The notes beneath the pieces are model-generated. The model searched no databases and was not told the origin of the DNA. It saw only the letters and a program-made list of their open reading frames with translations. From an uncultured Flavobacteriales bacterium (GTDB lineage Bacteria; Bacteroidota; Bacteroidia; Flavobacteriales_E; Vicingaceae), in assembly GCA_905479995.1 (NCBI GenBank), contig CAJQON010000017.1:85652-149651 (forward strand): DNA of 64,000 nt. Direction: 5' to 3'. The translations under genes and the position numbers were made by a program. Shown one piece after another: positions 52,874 through 62,534 of this stretch (the stretch's first letter is position 1; the number at the start of each line of letters is the position of its first letter).

Positions 52874-55800
52874 TTACCGAATTACATTTACATGGCCATA
52901 ATTGTCGTGAATAATGGTAGAGTATTTCTCTTTAGCAACAACTTTCCAAACATAGGTTCCTTGAGGAACAGGTTTTCCGTATTGTGTCCCATCCCAACCT
53001 AGTCCAGCATTTACCGAACTATAAATTAAACCTCCCCAACGGTCAAATATCTTTAAGGTGTATTGAGTCATATCAATACTTTCTCCATATATTTTCCAAG
53101 TGTCATTTATCCCATCTCCATCTGGTGTAAAGGTATTTGGAGCATAAAAAAGATATATTCCATTTACAATTAATGTTCCTACTACTGTGTCTTGGCAACC
53201 ATTGAGGTCGGTAACTATTAATTCAACATTATAATTACCAGGATTATTGGCTGAGTATGTTTTGCTAGGATTCATTTCTGTTGAAGTATCAGGATCAATA
53301 CCACTATTAAATTCCCATTGATAGGATAGAGGAGCGGGATAGGATAAGTTTTCGAAAAGCACATTTGGATTCAGTAAAGACGTAACGGGTGGTGTCATTA
53401 TAAATTTAGCACTTGGATGATCAAACGGACAGACCAAATCATATTTTGTTGTATCTAATATACATCCATCCACTGTTGTTAAGGTTAAAGTAACATCATG
53501 ACAAACTGGGGTTAGAAAAGTATGGTTAACTGTATTTCCATTTAATACAGCACCATCACTAATGTTCCAAGAGGATGTGCCAATTAAATTAGTTGGAGTC
53601 GAGGTGTTTGAGAATTCAACAGTAACAGGATAACAACTGTCGGGTTTGTTTTTAGCAAAATCTATTGTTGGTAAATCAAACCAGTCTACATAAACAGTTA
53701 CACTATCCGAAGGAGTTGTACAGTTGTCAGTAGCAACACCTATATATGTAGTAGGTGAAAAAGTTGGTGTAACATTAATTAAAGCACCATTTCCAATCAA
53801 AACATTGTTTTCGTACCAATCGTACTTATAACCAACACCTGAGCCACCAATAACGTTCATGTCAATTCTAGTGCTTAAATTCGGACAAATTGAAATAGAA
53901 TCCTCCGAAGTGTTTGCAGTAAGGTTAGGGTATAAAGTCATACATACTAGTTGAGTATCTGAAGTACAGCCTATCGGATCTAATACAAATACCGCATAAC
54001 AAGTAGGCGAAACAATAGGACTTACTGTGTGTGGTCCATTTCCTAAAATAGGGGTAAGTGTCGATAAATCAAACCAATTGTAGGTATAGGGAGCTCCATT
54101 CCCTCCAATTGCTGTGGCGTTAATTGAAGTGCTGCCATCTATACATATAGTATTGTTAGGAGTCAACATATTTATGGTTACAGAGTCTGGACTTATAAGC
54201 GTAACTGTTGTGTCAATCGAACATCCACTGGAATCCGTCATTGTGATGGTATAAGACCCAGCAAGGATGTTAACTAATGAATCTTGCATCCCCATAATTA
54301 ATGAATTGGTATTCTGTAAGACATTTACGGTAATGCTGTCTTTCCATTCAAAATGTTGTAGACCACTTCCGGTATTAAAAGTTGGGGTAATAATAATTTT
54401 ACCATTTGCGACATTTTTGCAGGTAGGATGAGTTAATAGGACTTGAGGCATGAGAGGTTCTGTAACTGTTATAGAAACATTATCATTTCTAAAACATCTT
54501 CCAGCATAACTAGTAGTAACAGTTACATTTTTTGTTCCACTGCTAGTGAAATTACCTATAGGATTTGCTATCGTTGAATCATTCATTACAGTTGCATAGG
54601 TCCAAGTATAATCATAGCTACCAGGAAGACTGGTCGTTGCATTAAATAATACAGGATCACCTAGGCATATGGTGGAGTCATTCGCACTCAATGTAACATT
54701 ATAGTCGGCTACAGTTATGGTTTGACTAAAATCTGTAAAACAGTCATCATTGTCAGTTATTCTAACAGTATATGTCTCGGTGTTTGTAGGAGTATATATT
54801 GGATTACGAATAACTGGATCACTTAAGTCTGTTGCTGGCGACCATGAATAAGTATAATTGCTTCCGCCACCACAACTTAAGCTAATGTTATCTATGGCCC
54901 AGTTGTCAATAAAGCTGCCATGGATGGGCTGATCCCATTTAAACATGGTGTTTGGTGTTAATGCTGGAGCAGGAATAGGAACACTAAAACAAGCCCAAGT
55001 GTTGGGGTAAGTTCCACCAGCATCCCAGTCTGACTGTAAGTAAGTTTGAATAGGAAGCCACGTAACACCTCCATCAATAGAATAATTAAGGGTAATGTCC
55101 TCACCGGGATCAGCGTTTTCGCATCCTGTTCCTTGCGAATTAGAAAGAGAATTTCCTATCCAAAGGCAAAAATCAAGAGAACTACAGCTGGAAACCGCAA
55201 GAGAGTTGGTGACGATTTCTCTAACGCCTGTTCCGGTAAACCATAATGCATTTCCCGTAGCATTTATCGCGCCACAACCACTAAATTTTGTTAAACTTTC
55301 TCCTTTAATGCTAGACCATAAACTTGGGTCCATTGGATCAAAATTTGCGTTAAATGGGCTAAAATTAACATCGAATTGCACTACTTCTCCAGGACATGTA
55401 GTGGTGTTTCCAGGAATTAAAGTGACACTTGGTGGTAGATTGACTGTAACTTTAGTGGAATCAAATTTAACACAACCCTCTGGGGAAGTTACCATTGCTG
55501 TATAGGTAGTAGTTTGAATTGGTGAGGCAATAGGATTAGCAATGTTAGGGTTTGTTAGTGTTGAGATGGGAGTCCATGCGTAACTGTATCCGGGTCCGGG
55601 AGGAGTAGAAGTCACGTTCAAATTTCTAGTGGTGAAACCACATAAAAGAGTGTCGAGTATTGCCGTAGGAGTAAAATCATCCACAACAGTAACAGTAACG
55701 GTATCTTTATTTACGCACCCACCAAGTAAATTGCTGGTTACTTCATATCTTGTAGTAACTGTAGGTTTTGCAGTTGGATTAGCACAAGGGTTGCAAGAAA

Positions 55801-57103
55801 AGTTGAAGGGTACATTTATGGCATCGCCAGAAATAGTGGCCCAATTAAAAATAGAGCCACTAGTTGCTGATAATTGAGCAGCTTGAGCACCGCATATTGT
55901 AGTGTCGGAAAGTGCTTTTGTACTTGGAGTAATGTTAACCAATACAACTTGAGTAGCTTTTCCTTCTATTGGACATGATCCATCTGATACCATTGTTGTG
56001 GCGATAATTTTTGTTGGAGGGTTGTTGGGTACAGTCCAGCAAACGTTTACTGTAAATGGATTGGTGCCAGAAGTGGTAACAATGGCACCGGGGAATGCAG
56101 TGAAGATGTTACTAAATGTGGCGTCTATGGTTAGAATGTCTGTTGGGTTTGCATCTGTAAATGTCATATTAAAACAAGTAGTACCTCCTTCGCAAAGTTC
56201 AATTATAGCTGGTCCAATTTGAGTGGCATTACCACTTATTAGATTAATTCCTGCAGCTGGAGGCATTGGAGTAATATTGGAGCATGCAATTACTTCAAAC
56301 TGAAAATCGTGAACAACAGATCCGGTTAAGTTGCCATTGGCATCAAAAGCCTCAATTAAATAGGTAACTACAAAGTTTCCAGTAGTCGGCTGATTAAAAC
56401 TGAGGCATCCAGTAAATGGGTCTAAAATTAAACCTTGTAAAGGAGCAGTTGGCGAATAAGGGCTTGGATGTGTAATTAAGCTGGCATTTTGTCCATAGGG
56501 GTTAATTAAAGAGAAGTATAAACTATCTCCATCTGGGTCAATTGCCCCAGGACAATACGATTGTGGCTGTCCAGCACATACATAAGGTATTGGCTGAGCA
56601 GTTACATAGGGTGAAGCATCGCAAGGAGCTGTCATCGAATTCATTACTGTTTCAAAATACATGTAGTTGCCTGAGCTGCTAAGATTTGTATTAGTAGAGA
56701 TGTCTCTACAGCAGCTTTCAAAATTAAATACCCAGCTGTTGCAACCGGCTGGAAGTATAATGGTTGATTGATAGGTGTGCATCATAACTCCAGGAATTGT
56801 TCCAGGCGGATTAGCGCATTCACTTTGCCCTATTTGGGGAACACAAATTTGACTTACTTCTTGCTCAAGTCCTACTTGAGGGAGCTGAATTGTTGGGTTT
56901 GTCAATCCGCAGTTATTTGCGGCAGTTATATTGTAGCTTGTTGACAAGTTACTCGGACAACTAACAAACAATGTTAAAGTAAAAATGTATTCATTTGGGT
57001 TGCCAGTACATTGGTAGGTTAAATTTCCGCCAGGTATGTGGGTAGGGTGAGCGCTAGGTAAAAATAGAAAGAAAGCAAATGCTAGGATAATTAGGTATTT
57101 CAT
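52874..57103 (-). CDS. Giant gliding-motility-type T9SS surface protein, paralogue C, with reelin-like module
   Basis: A 1,409-residue paralogue, more diverged than A and B. Signal peptide about 1-20 (MKYLIILAFAFFLFLPSAHP); mature start HIPGGNLTYQCTGNP. It has the reelin-like module at about 575-745 (CGAINATGNALWFTGTGVRE, DFCLWIGNSLSNSQGTGCEN) like B, an SprB-like repeat near 886-970 (PTCKNVANGKIIITPTF), PKD-like domains, and a C-terminal sorting domain ending GHVNVIR. Cysteine pairs in the N-terminal domain (CCRDISTNT and neighbours) are conserved in all three. The three genes are the same way round and about 160-400 bases apart, as expected from tandem duplication. Confidence 0.88.
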   Translation of the reverse strand: MKYLIILAFAFFLFLPSAHPTHIPGGNLTYQCTGNPNEYIFTLTLFVSCPSNLSTSYNITAANNCGLTNPTIQLPQVGLEQEVSQICVPQIGQSECANPPGTIPGVMMHTYQSTIILPAGCNSWVFNFESCCRDISTNTNLSSSGNYMYFETVMNSMTAPCDASPYVTAQPIPYVCAGQPQSYCPGAIDPDGDSLYFSLINPYGQNASLITHPSPYSPTAPLQGLILDPFTGCLSFNQPTTGNFVVTYLIEAFDANGNLTGSVVHDFQFEVIACSNITPMPPAAGINLISGNATQIGPAIIELCEGGTTCFNMTFTDANPTDILTIDATFSNIFTAFPGAIVTTSGTNPFTVNVCWTVPNNPPTKIIATTMVSDGSCPIEGKATQVVLVNITPSTKALSDTTICGAQAAQLSATSGSIFNWATISGDAINVPFNFSCNPCANPTAKPTVTTRYEVTSNLLGGCVNKDTVTVTVVDDFTPTAILDTLLCGFTTRNLNVTSTPPGPGYSYAWTPISTLTNPNIANPIASPIQTTTYTAMVTSPEGCVKFDSTKVTVNLPPSVTLIPGNTTTCPGEVVQFDVNFSPFNANFDPMDPSLWSSIKGESLTKFSGCGAINATGNALWFTGTGVREIVTNSLAVSSCSSLDFCLWIGNSLSNSQGTGCENADPGEDITLNYSIDGGVTWLPIQTYLQSDWDAGGTYPNTWACFSVPIPAPALTPNTMFKWDQPIHGSFIDNWAIDNISLSCGGGSNYTYSWSPATDLSDPVIRNPIYTPTNTETYTVRITDNDDCFTDFSQTITVADYNVTLSANDSTICLGDPVLFNATTSLPGSYDYTWTYATVMNDSTIANPIGNFTSSGTKNVTVTTSYAGRCFRNDNVSITVTEPLMPQVLLTHPTCKNVANGKIIITPTFNTGSGLQHFEWKDSITVNVLQNTNSLIMGMQDSLVNILAGSYTITMTDSSGCSIDTTVTLISPDSVTINMLTPNNTICIDGSTSINATAIGGNGAPYTYNWFDLSTLTPILGNGPHTVSPIVSPTCYAVFVLDPIGCTSDTQLVCMTLYPNLTANTSEDSISICPNLSTRIDMNVIGGSGVGYKYDWYENNVLIGNGALINVTPTFSPTTYIGVATDNCTTPSDSVTVYVDWFDLPTIDFAKNKPDSCYPVTVEFSNTSTPTNLIGTSSWNISDGAVLNGNTVNHTFLTPVCHDVTLTLTTVDGCILDTTKYDLVCPFDHPSAKFIMTPPVTSLLNPNVLFENLSYPAPLSYQWEFNSGIDPDTSTEMNPSKTYSANNPGNYNVELIVTDLNGCQDTVVGTLIVNGIYLFYAPNTFTPDGDGINDTWKIYGESIDMTQYTLKIFDRWGGLIYSSVNAGLGWDGTQYGKPVPQGTYVWKVVAKEKYSTIIHDNYGHVNVIR

Positions 57104-57247
57104 ATGTTAGGATATTAGGGTAATGCTTAAATAAAGCATAAAGGGTTCAGTCTACAAAACGTAAAAATACTGAAATAGTTGCTTCTGTTTCAGTTAGGAC
57201 TTTATAACAAGAGTTTTTAGAAAGCAGTTTGGAGCTTTAGTTTTATT

Positions 57248-57751
57248 TTAAATGCACTTAAAATAATCAAATGGTTCTTTACATGTTTCGCAGTTGTAAA
57301 GCGCCTTGCAGGCAGTAGAGCCAAATTGACTAACCAGTTTGGTAGAGTTAGATCCGCATTGTGGACATTGGACTTCTTTGGGGCCTTGTTCAAATAAAAC
57401 GCCCTTATCCTGAGTCCCTTTAATGGGAGGAGCTATTCCAAAATTTTTTAATTTAGTTCTAGCTTTTTCTGTCATCCAATCGGTAGTCCATGCCGGAGAG
57501 TGTACAGTTTTAACTTCAAAAGATTCTATATTATGATGTTGAAGTGCAGATTTGATATCATCTTCAAATGCTTTCATGGCTGGACAGCCAGAGTAAGTTG
57601 GTGTAATGGTTACAATTATGGTATTATCTAACAGCTCCACGTTTCGTAAAACACCTAATTCAGCAATGGTAATAACCGGAATTTCTGGATCTGGAATCTC
57701 ACTTAAGAAATTCCAGATTTTGTCTGTATTATATTGTGGCGTTTTTGACAT
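57248..57751 (-). CDS. paaD: Phenylacetyl-CoA epoxidase assembly protein PaaD
   Basis: PaaD helps mature the phenylacetyl-CoA epoxidase, with a role in Fe-S or diiron assembly. The 167 residues carry the DUF59/MIP18-like N-terminal region (IPDPEIPVITIAELGVLR, TYSGCPAM) and a C-terminal zinc ribbon (VQCPQCGSNSTKLV, ALYNCETCKEPFDYFKC). It lies 33 bases after paaC and is last in the paaABCD run. Confidence 0.93.
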   Translation of the reverse strand: MSKTPQYNTDKIWNFLSEIPDPEIPVITIAELGVLRNVELLDNTIIVTITPTYSGCPAMKAFEDDIKSALQHHNIESFEVKTVHSPAWTTDWMTEKARTKLKNFGIAPPIKGTQDKGVLFEQGPKEVQCPQCGSNSTKLVSQFGSTACKALYNCETCKEPFDYFKCI

Positions 57752-57784
57752 TAAGTGCTCAATATTGTCAGTGCAAATTCCGCT

Positions 57785-58543
57785 CTACCAATTGGCGTCC
57801 GGATAAGCTCTTGGTAAAAATTGCATTTCGGCTAATAAATGACCTAAAACTTCAGAGTGCATTCCGTTTAAACTTCCTGCTTGCATAAAGCTGTCTTCTG
57901 GTCTAGATAAAGTAGCGCGCTCTAATATTTCATTAATGGTGTTGCTCCAAAGTGATTTAATGTTGTTTAAATCAACAGCAACATTTTCTTTAATAAGTAA
58001 ATCGTCCACTTCATTCATGGTAAACAAGTCGTCAGTATATTCCCAAATTTCATTTAACGAAACTTGAGCTTTGTTGTGACTTTCTTCTGTTCCGTCTCCT
58101 AATCTAACTACCCATTCAGCACTATGTCTTAAATGGTAGGTAATCTCTTTTAGCGATTTTGAAGCAAAAGCAGCAATTGTTTCGTTAGAGCTATCTTTTA
58201 AAGCAGTATATAAGTGATAGGTATATGCAGAATGCAATAAATTTCTCACAACGGTATCTCCAAAATGGCCATTTGGTCTTTCAGATAAGAGGGTGTTGTA
58301 AAACTCACGTTCTAATCGTTTAAAAGCCAAATCGTTTTCAGTTCGTCCTTTCCCCTCAATTTCGCCAACATAAGTTAGCATGGTTCTGGCCTGACCAAAT
58401 AAATCTAGCCCAATGTTAGATAGAGCAATATCTTCTTCTAATACCGGTCCATTGCTACACCATGCAGCCATCCGTTGTCCTAAAATCAGGCTTGAATCCC
58501 CCAGTCTTAAACAATACTTTACAAGTGCTTCGTTTGTTGTCAT
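57785..58543 (-). CDS. paaC: Phenylacetyl-CoA epoxidase subunit PaaC
   Basis: Structural subunit of the epoxidase that converts phenylacetyl-CoA to its ring 1,2-epoxide; it resembles PaaA but lacks the diiron ligands. It has 252 residues with the pattern RLGDSSLILGQRMAAWCSNG, ALSNIGLDLFGQARTMLTY and LNGMHSEVLGHLLAEMQFL. It begins one base after paaB, typical of a co-translated operon. Confidence 0.94.
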   Translation of the reverse strand: MTTNEALVKYCLRLGDSSLILGQRMAAWCSNGPVLEEDIALSNIGLDLFGQARTMLTYVGEIEGKGRTENDLAFKRLEREFYNTLLSERPNGHFGDTVVRNLLHSAYTYHLYTALKDSSNETIAAFASKSLKEITYHLRHSAEWVVRLGDGTEESHNKAQVSLNEIWEYTDDLFTMNEVDDLLIKENVAVDLNNIKSLWSNTINEILERATLSRPEDSFMQAGSLNGMHSEVLGHLLAEMQFLPRAYPDANW

Positions 58544-58544
58544 C

Positions 58545-58841
58545 TTAAATGTGTTTAGCGCCTTCAGGCATTACATAATGAGTTGGAGTTCTGTAAGCTT
58601 TATCGTTGTTTGGTTCAAAAAACGATTCATCATCTTCAGGTGTAGATGATGTTATTGCTTCAAATGGAACGACCCAAATACAAGTTCCTTCTTGTCTTCT
58701 TGTATATAAATCTCTTGCATTTTGTAAAGCCATTTCTTCATCTGTTGCATGTAAATTCCCCACATGCTTATGTGCTAAACCTGGTTTACTTTGTATAAAT
58801 ACCTCCCAAATTGGGCCTTGACTATCTGTAATTTCTGACAT
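58545..58841 (-). CDS. paaB: Phenylacetyl-CoA epoxidase subunit PaaB
   Basis: Small subunit of the epoxidase, bridging PaaA-PaaC dimers. It has 98 residues, the normal size, with WEVFIQSKPGLAHKHVGNLHA, ALQNARDLYTRRQEG and SIWVVP-like IWVVPFEAITSS. It sits between paaA and paaC on the same strand. Confidence 0.94.
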   Translation of the reverse strand: MSEITDSQGPIWEVFIQSKPGLAHKHVGNLHATDEEMALQNARDLYTRRQEGTCIWVVPFEAITSSTPEDDESFFEPNNDKAYRTPTHYVMPEGAKHI

Positions 58842-58859
58842 CTTTAATAGAATTAAATT

Positions 58860-59801
58860 TTATGCTACTTTTTCTTTTGTTAATTGCTTGTCGGAATAAG
58901 CTTTTGCTGCTTCCCTTACCCATTTTCCATTCTCATGGGCATCATTATAATGTTTAAGTCTTTGCTTACTACAAGGGCCACCACCTTTTACTACTCTCCA
59001 AAACTCATCCCAATCCATCTTGCCAAAGTCATAATGACCTTTTGCCTCATTCCACTTTAAATCTGGATCAGGTATAGTTAAACCGATAATCTCTGCTTGA
59101 TGAACTGTTTTGTCAATAAAACTTTGACGTAATTCATCGTTAGTTGCTCTCTTAATTTTCCATTTTACGGCATTTCCAGTATTTGGAGAATCAGAATCAT
59201 GAGGGCCAAACATCATTATCGATGGCCACCAAAACCTATTCAAAGCATCTTGTGCCATCTCTTTTTGAGCTTCAGAACCTCTTGCCATATCTGCAATAAT
59301 TTCATATCCCTGTCTTTGGTGAAAACTTTCTTCCTTACATATCTTAACCATTCCTCTTGCATAAGGGCCATAAGAAGTTCTTTGTAAAGATACCTGATTG
59401 ACTATGGCGGCTCCATCAACTAGCCAGCCTACAGCTCCCATATCTGCCCAAGTTAAAGTAGGGTAATTAAAAATACTTGAGTACTTAGCTTTTGCAGTTC
59501 TTAGTTCTTCCAAATATTCAGTTCTGCTTTTCCCTAAAGTTTCTGCAGCTGAGTACAAATACAATCCATGACCAGCTTCATCTTGAATTTTAGCCAACAA
59601 TACCACCTTTGCTCGTAAGCTTGGCGCTCTTAACAGCCAATTTCCTTCAGGTTGCATCCCAATAATTTCAGAATGAGCATGCTGCGAAATTTGTCGTTGC
59701 AAATGTTTTCTATAATCTTCAGGCATCCAATCCTTAGGCTCAATTTTAATCTCAGCATCAATCTTGGCTTGAAACGCCTCTAGTTTTTTAACATCTTCCA
59801 T
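58860..59801 (-). CDS. paaA: Phenylacetyl-CoA epoxidase catalytic subunit PaaA
   Basis: Diiron catalytic subunit. The 313-residue protein has the ferritin-like ligand motifs: [20 protein letters not shown] with ExxH and [17 protein letters not shown] with a second ExxH. Other conserved parts are [21 protein letters not shown] and [15 protein letters not shown]. It is the first gene of paaABCD; the adjacent reductase gene paaE faces the other way. No paaK or downstream ring-cleavage gene is in the window, so the rest of the pathway may be elsewhere. Confidence 0.96.
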   Translation of the reverse strand: MEDVKKLEAFQAKIDAEIKIEPKDWMPEDYRKHLQRQISQHAHSEIIGMQPEGNWLLRAPSLRAKVVLLAKIQDEAGHGLYLYSAAETLGKSRTEYLEELRTAKAKYSSIFNYPTLTWADMGAVGWLVDGAAIVNQVSLQRTSYGPYARGMVKICKEESFHQRQGYEIIADMARGSEAQKEMAQDALNRFWWPSIMMFGPHDSDSPNTGNAVKWKIKRATNDELRQSFIDKTVHQAEIIGLTIPDPDLKWNEAKGHYDFGKMDWDEFWRVVKGGGPCSKQRLKHYNDAHENGKWVREAAKAYSDKQLTKEKVA

Positions 59802-59942
59802 TAATAGGCAATTTAGTTTATGCTACAAGTTTAATCAATTTAACTAAATCATACTATGATAAACATCACTTGTTAAAAATAAAAAAGAATAGTTTCAAGA
59901 TGTGATAAATTTAAAGGCACTAAAAAGTTCAATTAATAATTT

Positions 59943-59950
59943 TACTTTTG
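59943..59950 (+). promoter_or_regulatory. Candidate -7 box of paaE
   Basis: TACTTTTG matches TANNTTTG and lies 24 bases before the paaE ATG. A clear TTTG -33 box is not found at 19-base spacing. The 173-base gap is shared with the divergent paaA. Confidence 0.5.
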
Positions 59951-59974
59951 CACTCTTATTAAAGTATATAGATA

Positions 59975-61015
59975 ATGAATCAATTTAAACAACTAAAAGT
60001 TAAAGAAGTTAAAAAGGAAACAGCCGATTCAGTTTCAGTAGCTTTTGATTTAACTGAAAATATAGCTTACCAAGCTGGTCAGTATATTACAATAAAGCAT
60101 GATATTGCTGGTGAAGAAGTAAGGAGGTCTTATTCATTATGTAGCGCACCCCATGAAAGTGATTTTAGAGTTGCTGTAAAGAAAATTGAAGGCGGTAAGA
60201 TGTCTACTTTTTTAAATGATAGCATTTCAGCAGGAGATAACTTAGAAGTGATGCTGCCGATGGGGAACTTTTTGTTAGAACCAGAAGATGGTAAAAACTA
60301 TGTTGCTTTTGGAGTAGGATCTGGAATTACTCCAATCTTATCAATGGTAAAAACAGTGTTAGAAAAGTCTAATAGTAAATTTACCTTATACTATGGTAAC
60401 AGAACAACTGATTCAACCATATTTAAAACAGAATTAGATGAGTTAGTACGTTCTTATGAAGATCGATTAACAATTAAGTATTTGTTTACACAACAAAAAG
60501 AAACAGATTCATTATTTGAAGGAAGAATCAACAGAGAAAAGTTTGATGCTTTGGTTAAAGATAACCCTGAAATGCTTAAAGCAGATGCATTTTATTTATG
60601 TGGCCCAGAAGACATGATAAATGATGTTTCTGATGGATTGTCTTATTTGGGTGTAGATAAAGACAAAGTAAATTTTGAATTGTTTTTTGCAACGGCAAAA
60701 GTTCAAGAATTGGAAGAAGGTGCTTTTGATGGAGATAGCCAGTTAACCGTTATAATGGATGGAGACGAATTTGAATTTGAATTAAACTCAAAAGGTGACT
60801 TTATTCTAGATGCAGCAATGAGTAAAGGGGTAGATGCTCCATTTTCATGCAAAGGAGCCGTTTGTTGCACTTGTAAAGCTCAGGTTATTGAAGGTAAAGC
60901 AACAATGGACATGAATTATGCGCTATCAGATGAAGAGGTTGCAGAAGGCTTTATATTGACTTGTCAGTCCCGACCTGCTTCGGCAAAACTAGTGGTCGAT
61001 TTTGATGTAATATAG
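59975..61015 (+). CDS. paaE: Phenylacetyl-CoA epoxidase reductase PaaE
   Basis: Passes electrons from NAD(P)H to the epoxidase. The 346 residues hold a flavin domain with RSYSLCSAP, an NAD-binding domain (GVGSGITPILSMVKTVLE, FYLCGPEDMI) and a C-terminal plant-type ferredoxin with the cluster motif CKGAVCCTC plus the last Cys in LTCQSRP. This domain order is that of PaaE-type phenol hydroxylase reductases. It is transcribed away from paaABCD, which share the 173-base gap. A terminator follows. Confidence 0.95.
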   Translation: MNQFKQLKVKEVKKETADSVSVAFDLTENIAYQAGQYITIKHDIAGEEVRRSYSLCSAPHESDFRVAVKKIEGGKMSTFLNDSISAGDNLEVMLPMGNFLLEPEDGKNYVAFGVGSGITPILSMVKTVLEKSNSKFTLYYGNRTTDSTIFKTELDELVRSYEDRLTIKYLFTQQKETDSLFEGRINREKFDALVKDNPEMLKADAFYLCGPEDMINDVSDGLSYLGVDKDKVNFELFFATAKVQELEEGAFDGDSQLTVIMDGDEFEFELNSKGDFILDAAMSKGVDAPFSCKGAVCCTCKAQVIEGKATMDMNYALSDEEVAEGFILTCQSRPASAKLVVDFDVI

Positions 61016-61037
61016 GCTTATTAAAATATTGATGTTG

Positions 61038-61068
61038 AAAAGGTCTAAGTTTACTTAGGCCTTTTTTT
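61038..61068 (+). terminator. Terminator after paaE
   Basis: AAAAGGTCTAAGT pairs with ACTTAGGCCTTTT (one G-U) around a two-base loop, then a T-run ends the transcript. Confidence 0.85.
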
Positions 61069-61092
61069 GTTTATACGCCTTACTTTTGAAAT

Positions 61093-61596
61093 GTGAAAAA
61101 GTTCATATACATAGGTGTGTTACTAATTGTCGCTTCTTGCCACAGTAATAATGAAGTTGTTTCATCAGTAAAATCCAATCAGGTATTCGATAAGTATGCG
61201 GATATATTAAAAGTACAAAGCAATCAACTAACAGATGTAAAACTCTATAATTTTATAGATAGTTGGTATGGGGTAAAGTATAAATACGGGGGAATGACTA
61301 AAGCGGGAGTAGATTGCTCTGGATTTTGCAACGTACTATATAGTAGTGTATATAATAAAGAGCTACCTAGAACTTCTAAAGATATTGCGCAAAGAGTAAA
61401 TAAGACCGCTCAAGATAAGTTGCAACAAGGCGATTTGGTTGTTTTTAATATCGCAGGAAAAAAGAACTCGCATGTCGGCCTTTATCTTGCAAATGGCTAT
61501 TTTGTTCATGCTAGTTCTAGTAAAGGAGTTATAATCTCAAGCTTATCAAATCCATATTACAAAAAAGCATACAACAAAGGAGGTGGAATAAAATGA
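61093..61596 (+). CDS. NlpC/P60-family lipoprotein peptidase
   Basis: A 167-residue lipoprotein probably cleaving peptidoglycan stem peptides. The start is GTG (61093), giving MKKFIYIGVLLIVASC with lipobox VASC; the ATG two bases earlier is out of frame and stops at once. The catalytic Cys is in GVDCSGFCNVLY, and the histidines are in NSHVGLYLANGYFVHASS. It overlaps the next gene by four bases. TACTTTTG lies only four bases before the start codon, which could make the transcript nearly leaderless. Confidence 0.88.
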   Translation: MKKFIYIGVLLIVASCHSNNEVVSSVKSNQVFDKYADILKVQSNQLTDVKLYNFIDSWYGVKYKYGGMTKAGVDCSGFCNVLYSSVYNKELPRTSKDIAQRVNKTAQDKLQQGDLVVFNIAGKKNSHVGLYLANGYFVHASSSKGVIISSLSNPYYKKAYNKGGGIK

Positions 61597-62300
61597 ATAT
61601 TCTAATTACCGGAGCAAATAAAGGAATCGGAAAAGAAGTGGTTATTCGTTTTGCCGAAAATCCAGAACATAATATTGTTGCAATTGCAAGAGATTATAGC
61701 CAATTGGAAGAATTAAAATCCTATTGTGGTAACAAATTTAAAAATAGCATTCATATATATAAGGTAGATTTTCTATCAGATACTTTTCAAGATGACATTG
61801 CTTTAATTCACTCAGAATTAAATATTGCATTTGATGTAATAATTAATAACGCAGGAATGCTCATTAACAAACCATTCAAAGAATGTTCAATTAAAGAAGT
61901 AACGGATACTTATAAAGTAAATGTTTTTGCCCCTATAGAAATCATAAAACAATTCACCAGCACATTTGCTAAAGAACATAAATGCCACATAATAAATATA
62001 GGAAGTATGGGAGGTTTTCAGGGAAGTGCTAAATTTCCTGGGTTATCAATTTACTCATCTTCTAAATCAGCATTAGCAAATTTAACAGAATGTTTAGCCG
62101 AAGAATTTAAAGAATCTGCCATTACAATTAATTGTTTAGCACTAGGATCTGTCCAAACAGAAATGCTAAATAATGCTTTTCCTGGATATAAAGCTCAATT
62201 AACACCATTACAAATGGCAGAATATATCGTTCAGTTCAGTTTGCAAAACCCAGTTTATATCAATGGGAAAATCATTCCCGTATCAAATTCAACACCATAG
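61593..62300 (+). CDS. Short-chain dehydrogenase/reductase (SDR) family protein
   Basis: A 235-residue NAD(P)-dependent oxidoreductase of the classical SDR type. The cofactor motif GANKGIGKEV is near the start, NAG appears in IINNAGMLINKP, and the active-site Tyr-x-x-x-Lys is in YSSSKSALANL with the Ser in NIGSMGGF. The substrate is unknown. It overlaps the NlpC gene and precedes the rRNA operon promoters. Confidence 0.9.
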   Translation: MNILITGANKGIGKEVVIRFAENPEHNIVAIARDYSQLEELKSYCGNKFKNSIHIYKVDFLSDTFQDDIALIHSELNIAFDVIINNAGMLINKPFKECSIKEVTDTYKVNVFAPIEIIKQFTSTFAKEHKCHIINIGSMGGFQGSAKFPGLSIYSSSKSALANLTECLAEEFKESAITINCLALGSVQTEMLNNAFPGYKAQLTPLQMAEYIVQFSLQNPVYINGKIIPVSNSTP

Positions 62301-62365
62301 CAAAAAATTATTCTCGCTGTATATCAAACAGATAGTAAAATAACTTGCATTTTATTTCTCATTAG

Positions 62366-62396
62366 TTTGTCAATCTCATAAATTGAGCTACATTTG
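62366..62396 (+). promoter_or_regulatory. rRNA operon promoter P1
   Basis: TTTG at 62366-62369 and TACATTTG at 62389-62396 with 19 bases between, a full match to the Bacteroidota TTTG-N19-TANNTTTG pattern. It is the farthest of three tandem promoters. Confidence 0.82.
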
Positions 62397-62503
62397 CAGC
62401 CGCTTTAGAAACAACGGTTTCAAATTTTAAGCAAACCTTTATTGTCGATTTCCAGCCCTCAGAAATGAGGTCAGAAAAAAACTTTAAAATAAATTGAAAT
62501 TTA

Positions 62504-62534
62504 TTTGGTCGTTAAATAATTAGTTGTACTTTTG
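62504..62534 (+). promoter_or_regulatory. rRNA operon promoter P2
   Basis: TTTG at 62504-62507 and TACTTTTG at 62527-62534, spacing 19. The -33 box is the end of an AT-rich palindrome at 62487-62506. Confidence 0.88.
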
